Assembly (NCBI RefSeq): GCF_029227915.1
Contig: NC_079878.1
Coordinates: 15,252,001 to 15,316,000, forward strand
DNA from: Hydractinia symbiolongicarpus
Taxonomy: Eukaryota; Cnidaria; Hydrozoa; Anthoathecata; Hydractiniidae
Direction of reading: 5' to 3'
Length of the DNA stretch: 64,000 nt
The position numbers and the translations under genes are program-made. Positions 36,004 to 48,146 of this stretch are shown here, piece by piece. Within the stretch, counting starts at the first letter, position 1; each line of letters starts with the position of its first letter. The notes beneath the pieces were generated by a model. That model ran no database searches. It was not told where the DNA came from and saw only the letters and a list, made by a program, of their open reading frames with translations.

Positions 36004-37134
36004 TTGTTTTTCTTGGATAATAGTATTGAATTCATAGTATCTAATTTGCTGAATGACCCTGTCAGAGTGGGTTGGACAGGACAAGCCTTGGACTATTGGA
36101 GTATCCAGGTTAATTTCGCTAACCACTGCGCAACTACGTCATTAGGAATCTCTGATAAACACTTGACGGGTTCCGTACCCCTTGCCAACTCTATTTTTAA
36201 ATTTCACGTGTACTATCACATGCGTTGTATTCTGGCAAGAATGAAGGTACCCATGCCGTATGACGACGGTTTTTCTCAGTACAAAAATCCCTACTCAACA
36301 TCCGGGTATGCACAAATGTGTAGGGAATACGGTGCAGATCCTAATGCTTTGTACAAATTCAAGGCTGTCATGTCATCACTCACCAACGGTTCATGGTAGC
36401 GTCAGGTTGATGGTGATTGGGCTAAATTCATTATACCAACAAGTCAGGGCCTGACGTTGAAGGGTCTGACCAGGCTAAGCGAGAGCATTCGCGTCTTGTT
36501 GCTTGGGTCGCAAGCGGGGGCCAAGGCATCCTTAATCGGGTCTGGTGCTGACAACTATACGGCTCGGCAAATTCTGTTGCAAAAATTTGAAAGTATGGTT
36601 CGTCGGGGAGAGAATGTAGGGCATGACATCACACAATTCTAAAAAGTGCTGCAATACGCCCGAACTCCGGCTAAGTTTGCCGTCATGGCCAGCGTGTACA
36701 TGTTGCCCTCAGACATGAACTTGCGTATCGGTAAAATTGAAGGGTGTAACAACAACATCCTGATCGCACCTGCCAATGTAAGTGTTGGGGTCCAAGTTGA
36801 CGTGAATAACAAGCCTATTGTAAAGCCTACGGAGCGGGCTATCAAGCATACCATGCCCTCTAAACATACTACACCTCCTAGACATACTATACCCCCCAGG
36901 CATACTATGCCTCCTAAACATACTATACCTCCTAGGCATACTATACCTCCTAGACATACTACACCCCCTAGACATACTACACCTCCTAAGCATAGTACAC
37001 CTCCTATACATGCTACACCACCTATACATACTACACCTGAACAGAGGGAAGCCCCACAACAACATGAGGATACCAAAGCAGTGTTGATCACGGCAGGGGT
37101 AGGGCTCATCATTGCCTACATATGGCTTAAATAG
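36004..37134 (+). pseudogene. Polinton/adintovirus-type structural protein relic with two in-frame stops
   Basis: A single frame runs through the whole span, interrupted only by TAG (36,397-36,399) and TAA (36,640-36,642). Recognisable parts are LDYWSIQVNFANHC, ISDKHLTGSVPL and a C-terminal membrane segment (LITAGVGLIIAYIWLK). This protein type accompanies capsid genes in cnidarian Polintons, from memory of related sequences. A Pro/His/Thr tract of five-residue repeats (about 36,848-37,030) precedes the membrane segment. It may have been a membrane-active virion component. The start is uncertain. Confidence 0.55.
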
Positions 37135-38475
37135 ATCAAGCTTTTTTCCTTTTTCCAACGTATACCACGACAAACCCAACGGCAGCAGCGATCGTCATGT
37201 ACAAATGTTTCGCTGCATATTCGACAATGGTTGCTGCTACCCTCGGAAAGAATGAGACTATGGTACCAATAATCCCAGGTAAGCAGCACATGCTTTACCT
37301 GCTAGATATTTTAAAAATTTACCCAATCGTTCCAGCTGCTTCTCTACAAACCATTTTCCTGCACCCACCGGAGCACCTCCTCCTGCACCTGTCGCAGCAC
37401 CTCCTCCTGTAACTGCGAGTACAATGGTAGAAATAAGTAGACCGACAGCCGACACGATACTCGCTATGGCCAGACCCTGCTCTTTGAAAAGGATTTTAAA
37501 CTTTTCAAACAAAGACGTGTCATCTGCGGCGATTTTCATCAGGGTCTTCTTAATAACCCTCAGGTGAGAGAAAAGTAAGCCGTGTGCATCTTGCGCGGTT
37601 TTTTTTTTATTCTCCAGGCCTTGAATTTTTTTCCTCAAATTTTCTATTATTTTCCTATCAAGGATAGAAATCTCACCATCGTATACCCCATCTTTCTGAT
37701 CCTCGAGTTGTTTTATCCTAGCTTTTGCCTTGTCAATATCGCCATCGAATAGAATCATTTTAGCTTTCAGTAGATTCATAGCGCCCTTTATAGTCTGTGC
37801 TGCTTGGTTAAGCCCATTTATTTCACGTTCGGTGAGACCTCCTTTATCAGTGCCACCAAACGAAGTTTCTTGTATAAAGGTCTCAGTATGATCTACAAAT
37901 TTCCCGATCTTATCTAACGAATCCATCGAAATTGTATCCTTGTCCTTCTCTTCACCCTTCTCTTCACCCTTCTCTTCACCCTTCTCTTCACCACTCTTCA
38001 CAATAACATCAACCTCTAGCGCAAGTTTCTGGATCGCTGCTCTTTTGTTGGATGTAGTGACAAATTCAGTAAAACTCATATCTCGCACGTCTTGAGCCGT
38101 CAAAACACCTGTTTTTAATAATGTACTTAATGCTAGGAACCCACTCTCATACTTTTTTGTAACCCTTATATCTCTAAAAAAAAGCTGTTCCCCTTCACGT
38201 TTGAAGTTGCCATTTATTACATTTATTTCTAGCCGGGTTTTATTCAGAGGTCCCAGGTTCCAACTTTTACTAAGATGTTTGTAAAAATCATTGACTTTTG
38301 ATTTTAGTTTATCTCTCATGAGTTTACCAAGTGCACCTTCCTGCTGTTGTTCTCCTGACGTTGAGGGCCCCGGTGTTCCAGGGAGTTTTGTTTGCGTAGT
38401 ATCTTCATGTGTATCATCTTCATGTTTTTCATCCTCCCCAATATCATCTTCGTTTGTAAATAATGGGTCATCCAT
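37135..38475 (-). pseudogene. Polinton coiled-coil protein with C-terminal hydrophobic tail, shifted near its 3' end
   Basis: The ATG at 38,475 opens a 405-residue frame that ends at 37,258; a frame change there separates a further 35-40 coding-like residues down to about 37,140. Features: acidic N-terminus, four GEEK repeats, a predicted coiled coil (AKARIKQLEDQ...), then IASIVSAVGLLISTIVLAVTGGG, a Gly/Ala/Pro linker and an amphipathic C-terminus. This tail is typical of a recurrent cnidarian Polinton protein thought to be membrane-associated. It is convergent with the upstream structural gene, an arrangement seen in Polinton blocks. Confidence 0.6.
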
Positions 38476-38501
38476 TTATTTAAAATTCCTATATTAAATA
38501 A

Positions 38502-39738
38502 ATGAGTGCATTTGGAAACAAACTCAACCTTACGCAGAGACGAAGCAGCTCTTCGGTATCAAGGGCAGACGGCAGCGTGTTTAGATCAGTAATATACCTT
38601 CTACAATCAATCAAAATGAAGACTTGTACGTGGATATTCCCAACATGGGGCAGAACGATGTCATATTTCCTGGAAGTCTCAAGCTCTTATTTGACATGGT
38701 GCTGACGGGGAGCAATACGAAACGTACCATTGTCAGTAACATCGGCAAAAGCCTGGTGCGGGACTTACGCATCACTTTGAATGGCAATAAGGTACAGAAC
38801 ATATCTGATTTTAACACCTTCACAGTCTACAGGGACTTATGGCTACCCAAATTTAACAGGGACAACAACCTAATTTTGGAGGGGATCAACCCCAATGATG
38901 GTACCATCAGGGCCTTGCAGGTCAAGGCTACTAAATATGTCGGGACGGATGAAGAGAAGGCCATCGCTGCGGCTTATGGTAACTTTCTGTATCCCGTTGG
39001 GAAAGATGTTTGAGTTGACGAGAGACCTACCGTTTTACCAGGCAGGGCTCTATGAAGGCTACAGTTTGTCCTACATTTTGCGCCATATGGTGACGTGATC
39101 AAAGATGCAGGGACAGCCAAATATAAAATTACCAACATCAAGCTAGAATTCGACAAGATCACTCACGAGGGTCTCGCGAGTGTTATGATGTCAAGGTATG
39201 CAAGACTAGCGTTGCCCTACGAAAGGATACTCCGTAGTAAGGTGGTCACCATGAAAAAGGCTGATACCAGCTACAACCTCCAAATCGATACCCCTGCAAA
39301 GAGTTTGAAAGGCGTCTTACTACTCTTTGTAGACCCTTCAAAAGTGAAGGCTTATTCCGGCGTCAACGAGGTGTTCTATAACCCAAAAATTGAGAAGATA
39401 AACGTCACAGTGGAAGGGGGGAACCCAACGAATTGTATAGTCATGCCATGCTTCCTAAGGACCACCTCGAACAAGTCGTCAATTTATTCGGCAGCCACGA
39501 TTCTAACGTCACGATTGGGCAATTCTTCAATGAGCGATACGCCCTATTCATCGATTTCCGGGCGTCTCCTGATCATACCCTACATAGTGGTACCCCTTTA
39601 CAACGTCTGAGTGATGAGATTACGTTGCACATGACCAAGAAAGCCGACGGCACCGGGGATTTCAGGTGCTATGTGTACCTTTTGCAGGATGCGCAGTTGA
39701 ATATCCTAGACGGTAGATTCCACAGCGTGGAGTACTGA
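38502..39738 (+). pseudogene. Polinton major-capsid-type protein relic, several frameshifts
   Basis: Coding-like sequence continues across three frames, with changes near 38,600, 39,010, 39,095 and 39,435. Recognisable stretches are DLYVDIPNMGQNDVIFP, AAAYGNFLYPVG, SLKGVLLLFVDPSK and the C-terminus YVYLLQDAQLNILDGRF. From memory this matches the double-jelly-roll capsid-like protein of cnidarian Polintons. It starts 26 bp from the divergent coiled-coil gene, so the two probably shared a promoter region. The frame changes make it inactive. Confidence 0.6.
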
Positions 39739-39769
39739 AATAAATGGCAACCTTGGCAATCATGGCAGG

Positions 39770-42239
39770 ATGTGGCCACAAAACGATATCAATCAAGGTC
39801 CAGTAGACCATGAAATGTGTGTTCATGTGTTTGGAGCAGCAGCATCCCCTAGTTGCAGTAATTATGCCCTTAAACGAACTGCAACCGACTTTATAGATCT
39901 ATTTGGAATTGCAGCAGCTGAAATACTAAGAAAGAACTTCTATGTAGATGATTTATTAAAGTCTGTGAGGGAAAGAAAAGTGGCGATTGAATTAATAAAG
40001 CAGGTAGTGAATATGTGTCAAGCAAGAGGATTTAACCTTGTGAAATTTGTATGTAATGATTTCAACGTTTTAGAAAGTCTTCCAGACGACAAGAAGAAGA
40101 TTTCATCTTCACCACTCGATATTAACACTTGTAGTGACCCAACTATGGAAAGAGCTCTTTTCGTGAAAAGCCCATGACACGCAGAGGGATGTTATCGATG
40201 CTAAGTTCAATATATGATCCATTAGAATTTATTGGACCGTTCATTCTTCGAGGTAGAAGAATAATCCAACATCTGTGTTGTGACAACTTTGGTTGGGATG
40301 ACAGAGTACCAGTAGACGTTGTGGAGAATTGGCATAAGTGGATAAGTAATGTTAGAAAGTTAGAAAATGTCAAATAAATCGATGTTTTCATCCAAAAGAT
40401 TTTGGAGAAATAGTTGAGTCTGAACTACATCATCTTTCTGATGCATATAGTAGTGGTTATGGTCAGGTGTCTTATTTGAGGATAAAAAATAAAAGAGGGA
40501 GGATACATTGTGCCTTTGTATCTGGAAAATCAAGAGTGGCCCCAAAGAAGTTTATATCAATACCACGTTTGGAGTTAACCGCTGCTGTTTTGTCGATCAA
40601 GATGTCCAAGGTCATAAGGAAAGAATTAACATATCACATAAATAATGAATTCTTCTGGACGGATAGTCAAGTCGTTCTGAGTTACATTTGTAATTCAGAA
40701 AAGAGATTTAAAATTTTTGTGGCAAATCGGATTCAAATCATTAAGGATAACTCAGATGTTAATCAATGGCATTACATAAACACTAAGGACAATCCAGCTG
40801 ATTATGCTTCTCGAGGAATAAAGGCTGATCAAGACAAGGCAGAAATATGGTTTAATGGTCCAAGCTTTCTTTGGCAGCCGAGACATGTTTGGAAACAACC
40901 TGATGTTGCTGCAGAAATATCGGAAGATGATCCGGAAGTTAAGAAGTCTGTGCATGTTAACATGATTACTATCCAGAATGACGTGTTGTCAAGAATTGAA
41001 AACCGCTTATCAAGCTGGGAGAAAGCAAAAAGAGTATGTTTTTAAATACATCTTTATATTACGATATCGTATTGAGCAAAGAAGACAAGAACAATCATTG
41101 TTAAAAGTTGATCATCCACATCTTAAACATCTTAGTGTCGACATGATGGAACATGCAGCATCTAAAATTATCAGTCTACTGCAAGAAAAATATTTTGCAT
41201 CAGAAATCGATTCTCTGGGAAGGAAATCAAATTTAATCTCATCCAGCACCATATATCAATTAAACCCATTTCTTGATTCTCATGGAATATTACGTGTTGG
41301 TGGAAGGCTAAGAAACGCAAATTTTGACGAAAACGTAATCCATCCTATCCTGCTGCCAAAAAATTCGAAGATAACAGAATTAATTGTTCGTTGGTGTCAT
41401 GAAAAGGTAGCTCACAGTGGAAGAGGAATGACCTTAAATGAACTTTGTGGAAATGGAAGAGGTAAGGTTGGGAATCAGTTAATGGGCAATTTACCAAAAG
41501 AGAGATTACAATCAGAGCCGCCATTTACGTATTGTGGAGTTGATATGTTTGGTCCCTTTGTAATCAAGGTTAGGAGGAATGAATTAAAAAGGTATGGAGC
41601 AATGTTTACATGTCTTAGTAGTCGTGCTATCCATATTGAAATAACATCATCAATGGACACAGATTCATTTATACTCGCATTAAGACGTGTTATTGCCAGA
41701 AGAGGAAACATTAGAACCATGATTTCTGATAATGGATCAAATTTTGTTGGAGCTCAGTCAGAACTACGCAAAGCATTTGAAGAAATGGATCAAAAGCATG
41801 TCCAAGAATTTTTATCTAACCAAGGTAGAGAGTGGATAATTTGGAAGAAAATTCTCCAGCAGCTAGCCATATGGAGGGAGTATGGGAACGACAAATACGT
41901 TCAGTAAGATCCATATTGACCACACTTTTAAAGACTCACGCAGGTTCTCTCAATGAAGAATCACTAATTACCTTGATGACTTAGGCTGAAGCAATTGTTA
42001 ATTCCAGACCTTTGACTGTTGAAACACTAAATGATGTCAACAGTATGCAACCATTATCCCCAAGTCAACTTCCTACAATGAAGAGCAAGGTGATAATGCC
42101 ACCCCCTGGATCATTCTCACAACCTGATCTATATAGTCCCAAACAGTGGAGAAGAGTCCAATACTTGGCGAACGAACAGAAAAAGGTGATATTGGAGCGT
42201 CCAATTCACAATCTCGTTTTGTTGGTTGAAATTGCGTAA
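39770..42239 (+). pseudogene. BEL/Pao retrotransposon pol fragment
   Basis: The first part is the reverse transcriptase palm (VHVFGAAASPSCSNYALKRTA, then NFYVDDLLKSV) to 40,177. Then follow LSSIYDPLEFIGPFILRGRR, an RNase H region (RLELTAAVLS, FWTDSQVVLSYI) and an integrase with FTYCGVDMFGPF and MISDNGSNFVGAQSELRKAF. Frames change near 40,175, 40,375, 41,040 and 41,810, and no LTR, Gag or protease was found. The order protease-RT-RNaseH-integrase and the CVDMFGPF signature place it in BEL/Pao. The 5' break is sharp at about 39,770, directly after the capsid relic. Confidence 0.75.
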
Positions 42240-42531
42240 GATTCCCCGACGAAGGAGCCTTGTTGTGTTAGTTTCAAGATGTTCCCATCTTGAGGGGAGC
42301 CAGATGAAACAGTCTTTGTTTTGTTTATGTTTTTTATGTGTAAAGTTATGTGGAAAGTTCATGTATCTGTTTTGATGTTTATGAGTGTACTGAGTCTCTA
42401 TGTGTATAACGGTTTGTGATTCATTTTATATAGTTGTGTTCCTTAGGGACTGTTATGCATTGGGGCATGCTTATTGACATTACCTTTGTTCTTTACATAA
42501 TGGTAATGGCCTTAGGTATGTCACAAGGGAA

Positions 42532-42552
42532 TATATATATATATATATATAT
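42532..42552. repeat. (AT)n run
   Basis: Short dinucleotide run between the BEL fragment and the 3' end of the Penelope-like element. Confidence 0.8.
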
Positions 42553-42605
42553 TATTTTTATGTTTTGTTTTCAAGAAAAAAACTACATTAATTTTGCTAC
42601 TTAAA

Positions 42606-42632
42606 GTTTCATGCTTCTTAGCAATCTTCAGG
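42606..42632 (-). ncRNA. Hammerhead-core-like motif downstream of Penelope-like gene
   Basis: On the minus strand CTGAAGA, a short stem (TGCT/AGCA, four-base loop) and GAAAC occur in hammerhead order. CUGANGA is the consensus, so the A at the variable position is acceptable. Stem III and stem I are not evident. It lies about 165 bp after the endonuclease stop codon. Confidence 0.3.
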
Positions 42633-42796
42633 CAAATGATACAAATTATACAAGTTGGTACTAACTAAAGTATAAACCTTTTAATTACGTGATAAAACGT
42701 AATAAAACAAATAAATACATTGTTCGTTACAGTTCATTTCAGCCATTTCAAAGTAAATTTGTTGCGATGGCGACATTTGTTGATAAGTTCTGTTCT

Positions 42797-44700
42797 TTAA
42801 TTTAACAGTCCCTTCGGTTCAGCTCGTACAATTGCTATTTTTTCTGTTAGGCACAAGTCACACGTGCGCGCTCCTGTCTTATACGGCATTGCACGTTTTT
42901 CAATACTCCATAAGATTTCAAAGTCTGTTCCGTCGTCTTTTAATCTCCAAATTAATTTCGACAATTCGGTTTCGTTTCTGTATTTCTCGTGTCGAAAGGA
43001 CTTTTTGTGGTTGTTAAACCTTTCTTTAAATTCGCCTTCGCATAATCCGTAGTAAAATTCCTTCTTGTCTACGTATTTGACTTCCGCTTTGTAGATGATG
43101 CATGCAGCTAAACAGTCACCATTCAGTGGACACTGGGACTTTTCCCGGCAATTGCAAGGTCGTTGTTTTTGCCTTTCTTCAGAAGTGAGAACTTTTTTAT
43201 TATGTCCCTTTATGATGTTTCGGATGTTTGTGCTACATGAATAGCTCAACTTGAGGGTGTTTTTGTTGAAGATTTTATAATATTTGTGATCTTTACTGAA
43301 GTTTTTTCTAACAATCTTGAGAAATGATCGTCCAATGTCTGTTTTTACGTTTTTACTGAACGGCGGGTTGAACCAAATTATCTTCCTTTGGCGATTAGGG
43401 CGTTGTTTGGGTTTACTCGCGTATGCCATTGTGCTTTTAAATCCGCTGGCGGAGAGTGAAGCTTCGTATAAAGGCTTTGCGTCATCAAATGCTTTTCTGT
43501 TACATGATGTCGCAATTAATCTTTCATTGACCATCTTTGGAATGACTTTCAATACATTATTCGGGTGGTTTGAATTAATGTTAATGTATAGCGGATCGTT
43601 GTTGGGTTTCCTGTAGGGTTTGTAGGTTTTACTATTCACGTTAAATGATACATCCAAAAAGTCTGTTTCAATCAGGTTCGTTTCGATAGTTACTGACAAT
43701 TTGTCTTCCTTAAACAAGGTTATGATGTCCTTTCGAATTTTGTTCATTCGTGGTCCATTGGCGTTTTGGATAATTGCAAGTCCATCGTCTCTGTATAGAC
43801 CAACATGTTTGATATCGATAATATTGCTGATCTTTTTTAATATATATAGTCCAACTAACTCACAGATCTCCGCTCCATCGAATGAACCCATTGTTACATC
43901 GAAAAGAACGTTTCCTTTTTTAACCCAAGTCGATGATTTATCAAATAACAAGGACTTCCGACTGTGCCTTATTATATCGAGGACTTTGTTGTCGATTGGT
44001 ACAGCAGATCTTGCGAAATTAATTGCTTTGTCGAGTAGTTCTTCAGAGATAGAAGGGTAAAACTCGACAATGTCGAATTTGATGAATTTTGACTTTGCAT
44101 CAGTTGTTGTTTTTTTGAACCATTCAATTACAGTAGATGTATCTCGCCATTGGTTGACCTGCGTTGCTTTCTGAACTTTTTCTATGATGGTCTCCAAGTA
44201 CTTTTTACTGACGATTCCCATGTCTGTTTTGGCTGGATTAATTAATCTGCACTTGACATTTTGGGGGAAGTTTGGTTTGTGGTCTTTGATTGTAATGTAG
44301 GCCTGTTTCTCTAAGTAGCATTGCATTTTGGCGTCCAAATCTAGCGATTTTGCGATTTTTTTGGCCTCTTTGTTGATGTTGGTTTTTAAAGAAGTACTAC
44401 ATTTTTCATACGATTTTGTGATATTTTCTGTAACGAGTTTGTTGTAATCATTTTTCGGAAGTTCGTATAGGTTATTAGTTTTATCGGCGAAAGCAAATAC
44501 ATTTTCGGAATTTTGGATGTTCTTAACGTCTGTTTTTAATTTGTTTAAGAACGAATTGTCAACATTGCGGAATTCGATTTTTCGGATGAGGTCGTAAAGG
44601 TCGTTTTCGAAGCTTGCAAGGTTCGGGTTAACAGTTGGGGTTGCAGTTGATTTAAAACCGAAAGATACGTGTTCGTGCTCGTCTTCTTTTATAAAAGCTC
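42797..44700 (-). pseudogene. Penelope-like reverse transcriptase with GIY-YIG endonuclease, lacking its start
   Basis: The frame is open from about 44,700 to the stop at 42,797, but has no in-frame ATG near its 5' end. Reverse transcriptase motifs: template contact AYITIKDHKPNFP, motif A KFDIVEFYPSIS, motif B MGSFDGAEICELVGLY, motif C GLYRDDGLAI. The C-terminus has a CxC...CPLNGDC zinc motif (CNCREKSQCPLNGDC), then the GIY-YIG endonuclease (FYYGLCEGEFKERFNNHKKS). Such proteins copy element RNA at nicked targets. The catalytic body looks intact; only the inverted 5' end disables it. Confidence 0.8.
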
Positions 44701-44766
44701 CTGTTTTTGTTGAGCACTCTGAACACTCTACACACCACTGTTTACAAGATTTTACATTATTGTTTT

Positions 44767-44942
44767 ATGGTCATGGAAAGGAGAAATCTTGGTTACTCGC
44801 TAAAGAATATCCCGATACCACCGGAAAATACATACTTAAAATGTTTAATGGACAAAGTAGAAAGCCTTATCAAACGAATACGATGGAAGGCATATTTCTT
44901 CGATAAAAATAACGAAAAAGAAGACGAGCACGAACACGTATC

Positions 44943-44943
<1 letters not shown>
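44767..44943 (+). pseudogene. Inverted N-terminal piece of the Penelope-like gene
   Basis: From an ATG it reads MVMERRNLGYSLKNIPIPP, then a lysine-rich segment, and ends at KEDEHEHVS, where the minus-strand body begins. It runs into (AT)n. It is the missing start of the neighbouring frame in the opposite direction. Confidence 0.65.
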
Positions 44944-44979
<36 letters not shown>

Positions 44980-45737
44980 CAAGGCTTCGTAAGGTCGAGA
45001 GGACTAGGTCCGAATGAATAAGCTACGTCACATCGTGCAGAAAGTCCGTAAGCTCAGCAGCACACCTTCTAAAAGTTTGTTTACTTCTTCTTGCTTACGT
45101 CTTGTAATAATGACGAAGATTATAATTTAGAAAACATGGAATTGAATAATTCTCTTCATGAAAAAGGCAAAGCTACAGCCACATGACTTTGAACTTCTTG
45201 TGTCTCACAAGGGAGAAATTAATAATGATGCAAAGTGACGAGGTGCCTTTTACTGACTCAAAGTAACGCTCTTAGCAAAATATTTTCTTTTTAAAGAAAT
45301 AAAAAATATGTATAATCGCTTTTTTTAACATTCTTTTCGTCAAAAAACTTTATCATTTGCTTCAGTAAAAAAGCCAATTTATTTTTATTTCACAATTCAG
45401 AAATATTTTTCCTCCGCACGCGCTTTTTTGCATACAAATGCAAACAAATTTTATGTAACGTTGAAAATTTCGCCTTGATGGAGGACCATTCAAATGCGTG
45501 ATCGAAAGATCGAATAATGTTCGGGTCGTGATAAGTTGGTAAAACGGGGGTATTAATATTGTATAAATAAAAATCATTCTTATGGTAGGTCAGAAATGCG
45601 TTGCAGATGCTACTGACTTATAAGTAGTTGTTTTGACAAAGCTGTTTTAGAAACTGCATTATCAGCATTACATGCAGCCTTAAACAGTTACAAAGATTGA
45701 AGAAAATGGATACATATACCCCCTGAAAATATTCGGC

Positions 45738-46940
45738 ATGTCCTTCCATCAAAAAAGCTTCTTTTTTGAAAAACAAAGAATTCTTCGCTCCGGATTATCA
45801 CGTGAGGCAGAAAATATATCAACAACAAATGAAAATATTGAAAATCTTGATGATATTGAAGATCTTAATTCACCTTTGGAACTGGAAAATATGCAATCAC
45901 CAGAAAGTGAGAGTACTATTTCGCTGGCCTCCCCAATTTCTGTGTCAGAGAGGGAGGAATTATATAGAGAAATGGATAATCTTCGCGCTGAGAATAGAAA
46001 ACTGAGAGCAAATCTTCCCGTTGATTTGAGTGTTGCTTCAATTCGAAGAAACCCGGGCAAGTGTTTGATGTTAACCGGGTTGCGTTTCGAAGTATTTCAA
46101 ACATTACTCACATATTTATGTACCGAAAGTGAAAGAAAACCCACAAGATTGAAAGCTAAAGACCTGATCCTATTAACAATTATCAAATTGAAACACAATA
46201 TGAGTTTTGATATGCTATGCTACATTGTTAATATTAGTCGTTCCACCGCTGTTGAATATTTTTGGACATGGGTAGATGTTATGTACAAGAAGCTCAGAGG
46301 AATGATAAGAATGTCAGACAGAGATAATATATTCAAAACAATCCCCAGTGTTTTCAAAGTAAAATTTCCAAGATTGACCTCTATAATTGATTGTTTCGAA
46401 ATATTCGGCGAATCTCCAGCATCACTGTTAGCAAGAGCTCAACTGTACAGTCAGTACAAAAAACATTGTACTATCAAGGTGCTCATATCATGTACACCAC
46501 TTGGTGCAATTAATTTTATTTCAAAATGTTATGGTGGGCGTGCATCAGACGTTCAAATCACACGAGAATCCGGCTTCCACTTGAGTAAATACCATATGCC
46601 TTCAGATCAGATCCTTGCAGACAGAGGTTTTACCTTGAGAGATGAATTTGCTGCCGGCAGTTCTTCTGAACTTATTGTACCATCTTTCACAAAGGGAAAA
46701 AAGCAATTGGCAGCTGAGGAGGATGAAAGCTCGAGAAAAATAGCTTCAGTAAGAATACATATTGAACGTGTTATTGGTTTGATGCGAAATCGTTACCTTA
46801 TTTTGAAAGGGACATTACCACTGAGAATTATAAAAAATATAAAGGATGAGGCGCATTCATCAACACTGGCTAATTGTGATAAAATTGTGACAGTTTGTGC
46901 TGCACTCACTAACTTGGGTGAAAGTATAGTATATAAATAA
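45738..46940 (+). CDS. ISL2EU DDE_Tnp_4-type transposase
   Basis: A 400-residue intact frame from an ATG. The N-terminal third is acidic and serine-rich with a coiled-coil-like REELYREMDNLRAENRKLR. A helix-turn-helix-like segment (KDLILLTIIKLKHNMSFDMLCYIVNISRS) precedes the catalytic domain. Candidate acidic triad: IIDCFEIF (first D), ILADRGF (second D) and RIHIERVIGLMRNRY (E). It should cut and paste the element through its inverted repeats. Relatives often carry a THAP finger, and none is visible here. An upstream exon may be missing. Confidence 0.8.
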   Translation: MSFHQKSFFFEKQRILRSGLSREAENISTTNENIENLDDIEDLNSPLELENMQSPESESTISLASPISVSEREELYREMDNLRAENRKLRANLPVDLSVASIRRNPGKCLMLTGLRFEVFQTLLTYLCTESERKPTRLKAKDLILLTIIKLKHNMSFDMLCYIVNISRSTAVEYFWTWVDVMYKKLRGMIRMSDRDNIFKTIPSVFKVKFPRLTSIIDCFEIFGESPASLLARAQLYSQYKKHCTIKVLISCTPLGAINFISKCYGGRASDVQITRESGFHLSKYHMPSDQILADRGFTLRDEFAAGSSSELIVPSFTKGKKQLAAEEDESSRKIASVRIHIERVIGLMRNRYLILKGTLPLRIIKNIKDEAHSSTLANCDKIVTVCAALTNLGESIVYK

Positions 46941-48146
46941 GATCGAGATTGTATATATCTATATTGCTGAAATACTTTTTGTATATCACATACATACATC
47001 ATAAATCTTCATCATATTTGCATTATGTGTCTTTTTTTCTCTTTTTCAATTTCCTACAGTCTATACAATACCATATTTTCCGAGTAGGCAATTTTTTCAA
47101 TTTTAAACATGTGGGATGGAACCATTCATCACAGCTATCGCATGCAACCATTTCTCCTGTTGGATCATCAGTTTTACATATACAGTAAAGCTTTTTAGTG
47201 GTAGGAGTATTAACAGCAGGCGATTCAGCGGTGTCAATCTCGGTGTTTTCACTTTTTCGTGTCATCAATTCAATAAGGATAATGTTTTTCCAAAATGAAT
47301 CACACGATGGAATGACATTTTTCTCAAATTCTTCATCTTTTGATATTCTTATTATTATAAATTCAGTTGGTGTCCAGACCATAAAGTCACACCACTTGAC
47401 AGCTGTTGTAAATATTTCTAGTTGAACTTGGTAGTAATAAGTATGATTATTTTTCAAAGTATACCCATTGTTTACATCATATGTAATATAAAACTTTCCA
47501 GAATAAATTTCTTTTTTCAACGATTTCTCTTTCAAACTATATGGACACTTTACTTCCAACACACCGAAACCACAACAGTCACATGATGTTGGGGCATCAG
47601 GAGAGGATCCATACCATTCCAGTGGCTTTCACATGTTTGATTGTTTGAACCCAGCCATCATGGAAAAATTTGTAAGCCTCTAAAGCTTTGTAGTTTTCCA
47701 TTGCTTCGGGTGTGAAAATTCCTACAAATGGAAAGTCAACATTACACTGGCTGTGTCATGGATGAGATAGAACAAGGGGGGGGGGGAGATCATTCAGGGT
47801 CATATGTATATACAGTCGACGCTCATTATCTCGAACCTCCGTTATCTCGAACTTTCTCTATCTCGAACTTTTTCTTCGGTCCCTTGAGTTCTGTAAGCAA
47901 CAGTAGGCAAAAAAACGTTCGGTATCTCGAACCTCCGTTATCTCGAACTTTCACTATCTCGAACTTTTTTCTCAGTCCCTTGGACTGATTTACGCTCGTT
48001 ATCTCGAACTCTTGAAGAGGAATTTTGAAAAAAGAAGACCTTGCACTGCTTGTTTTAAAGTCACAAAATGTTGCAATAAAAAGAAGACATTCCATTGTAA
48101 AACAGGTAGATTTTGCAATGTTTTTTTCGTGATTTCCTTTGTCAGA

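Larger units (their letters stand above)
42797..44943 (-). mobile_element. Penelope-like element with inverted 5' part
   Basis: The minus-strand frame at 42,797-44,700 and a plus-strand N-terminal piece (44,767-44,943) meet head to head. Both contain the same 28 nt (44,663-44,690 and, inverted, 44,916-44,943) encoding EDEHEHVS. The N-terminus of the protein is therefore turned round relative to its body, as in 5' inversions made by twin priming in other target-primed retroelements. An (AT)n run follows the inverted piece. Confidence 0.7.

Noticed and set aside
35881-36126. Minus-strand 81-residue frame as a gene
   Set aside because: It overlaps antisense the start of the plus-strand structural relic and I could not confirm independent coding signal, though it looks fairly coding-like and may deserve a look.
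36639-37179. Cys/Gly-rich frames antisense to the Pro-rich repeats
   Set aside because: Shadow frames of the five-residue repeat of the plus-strand structural relic.
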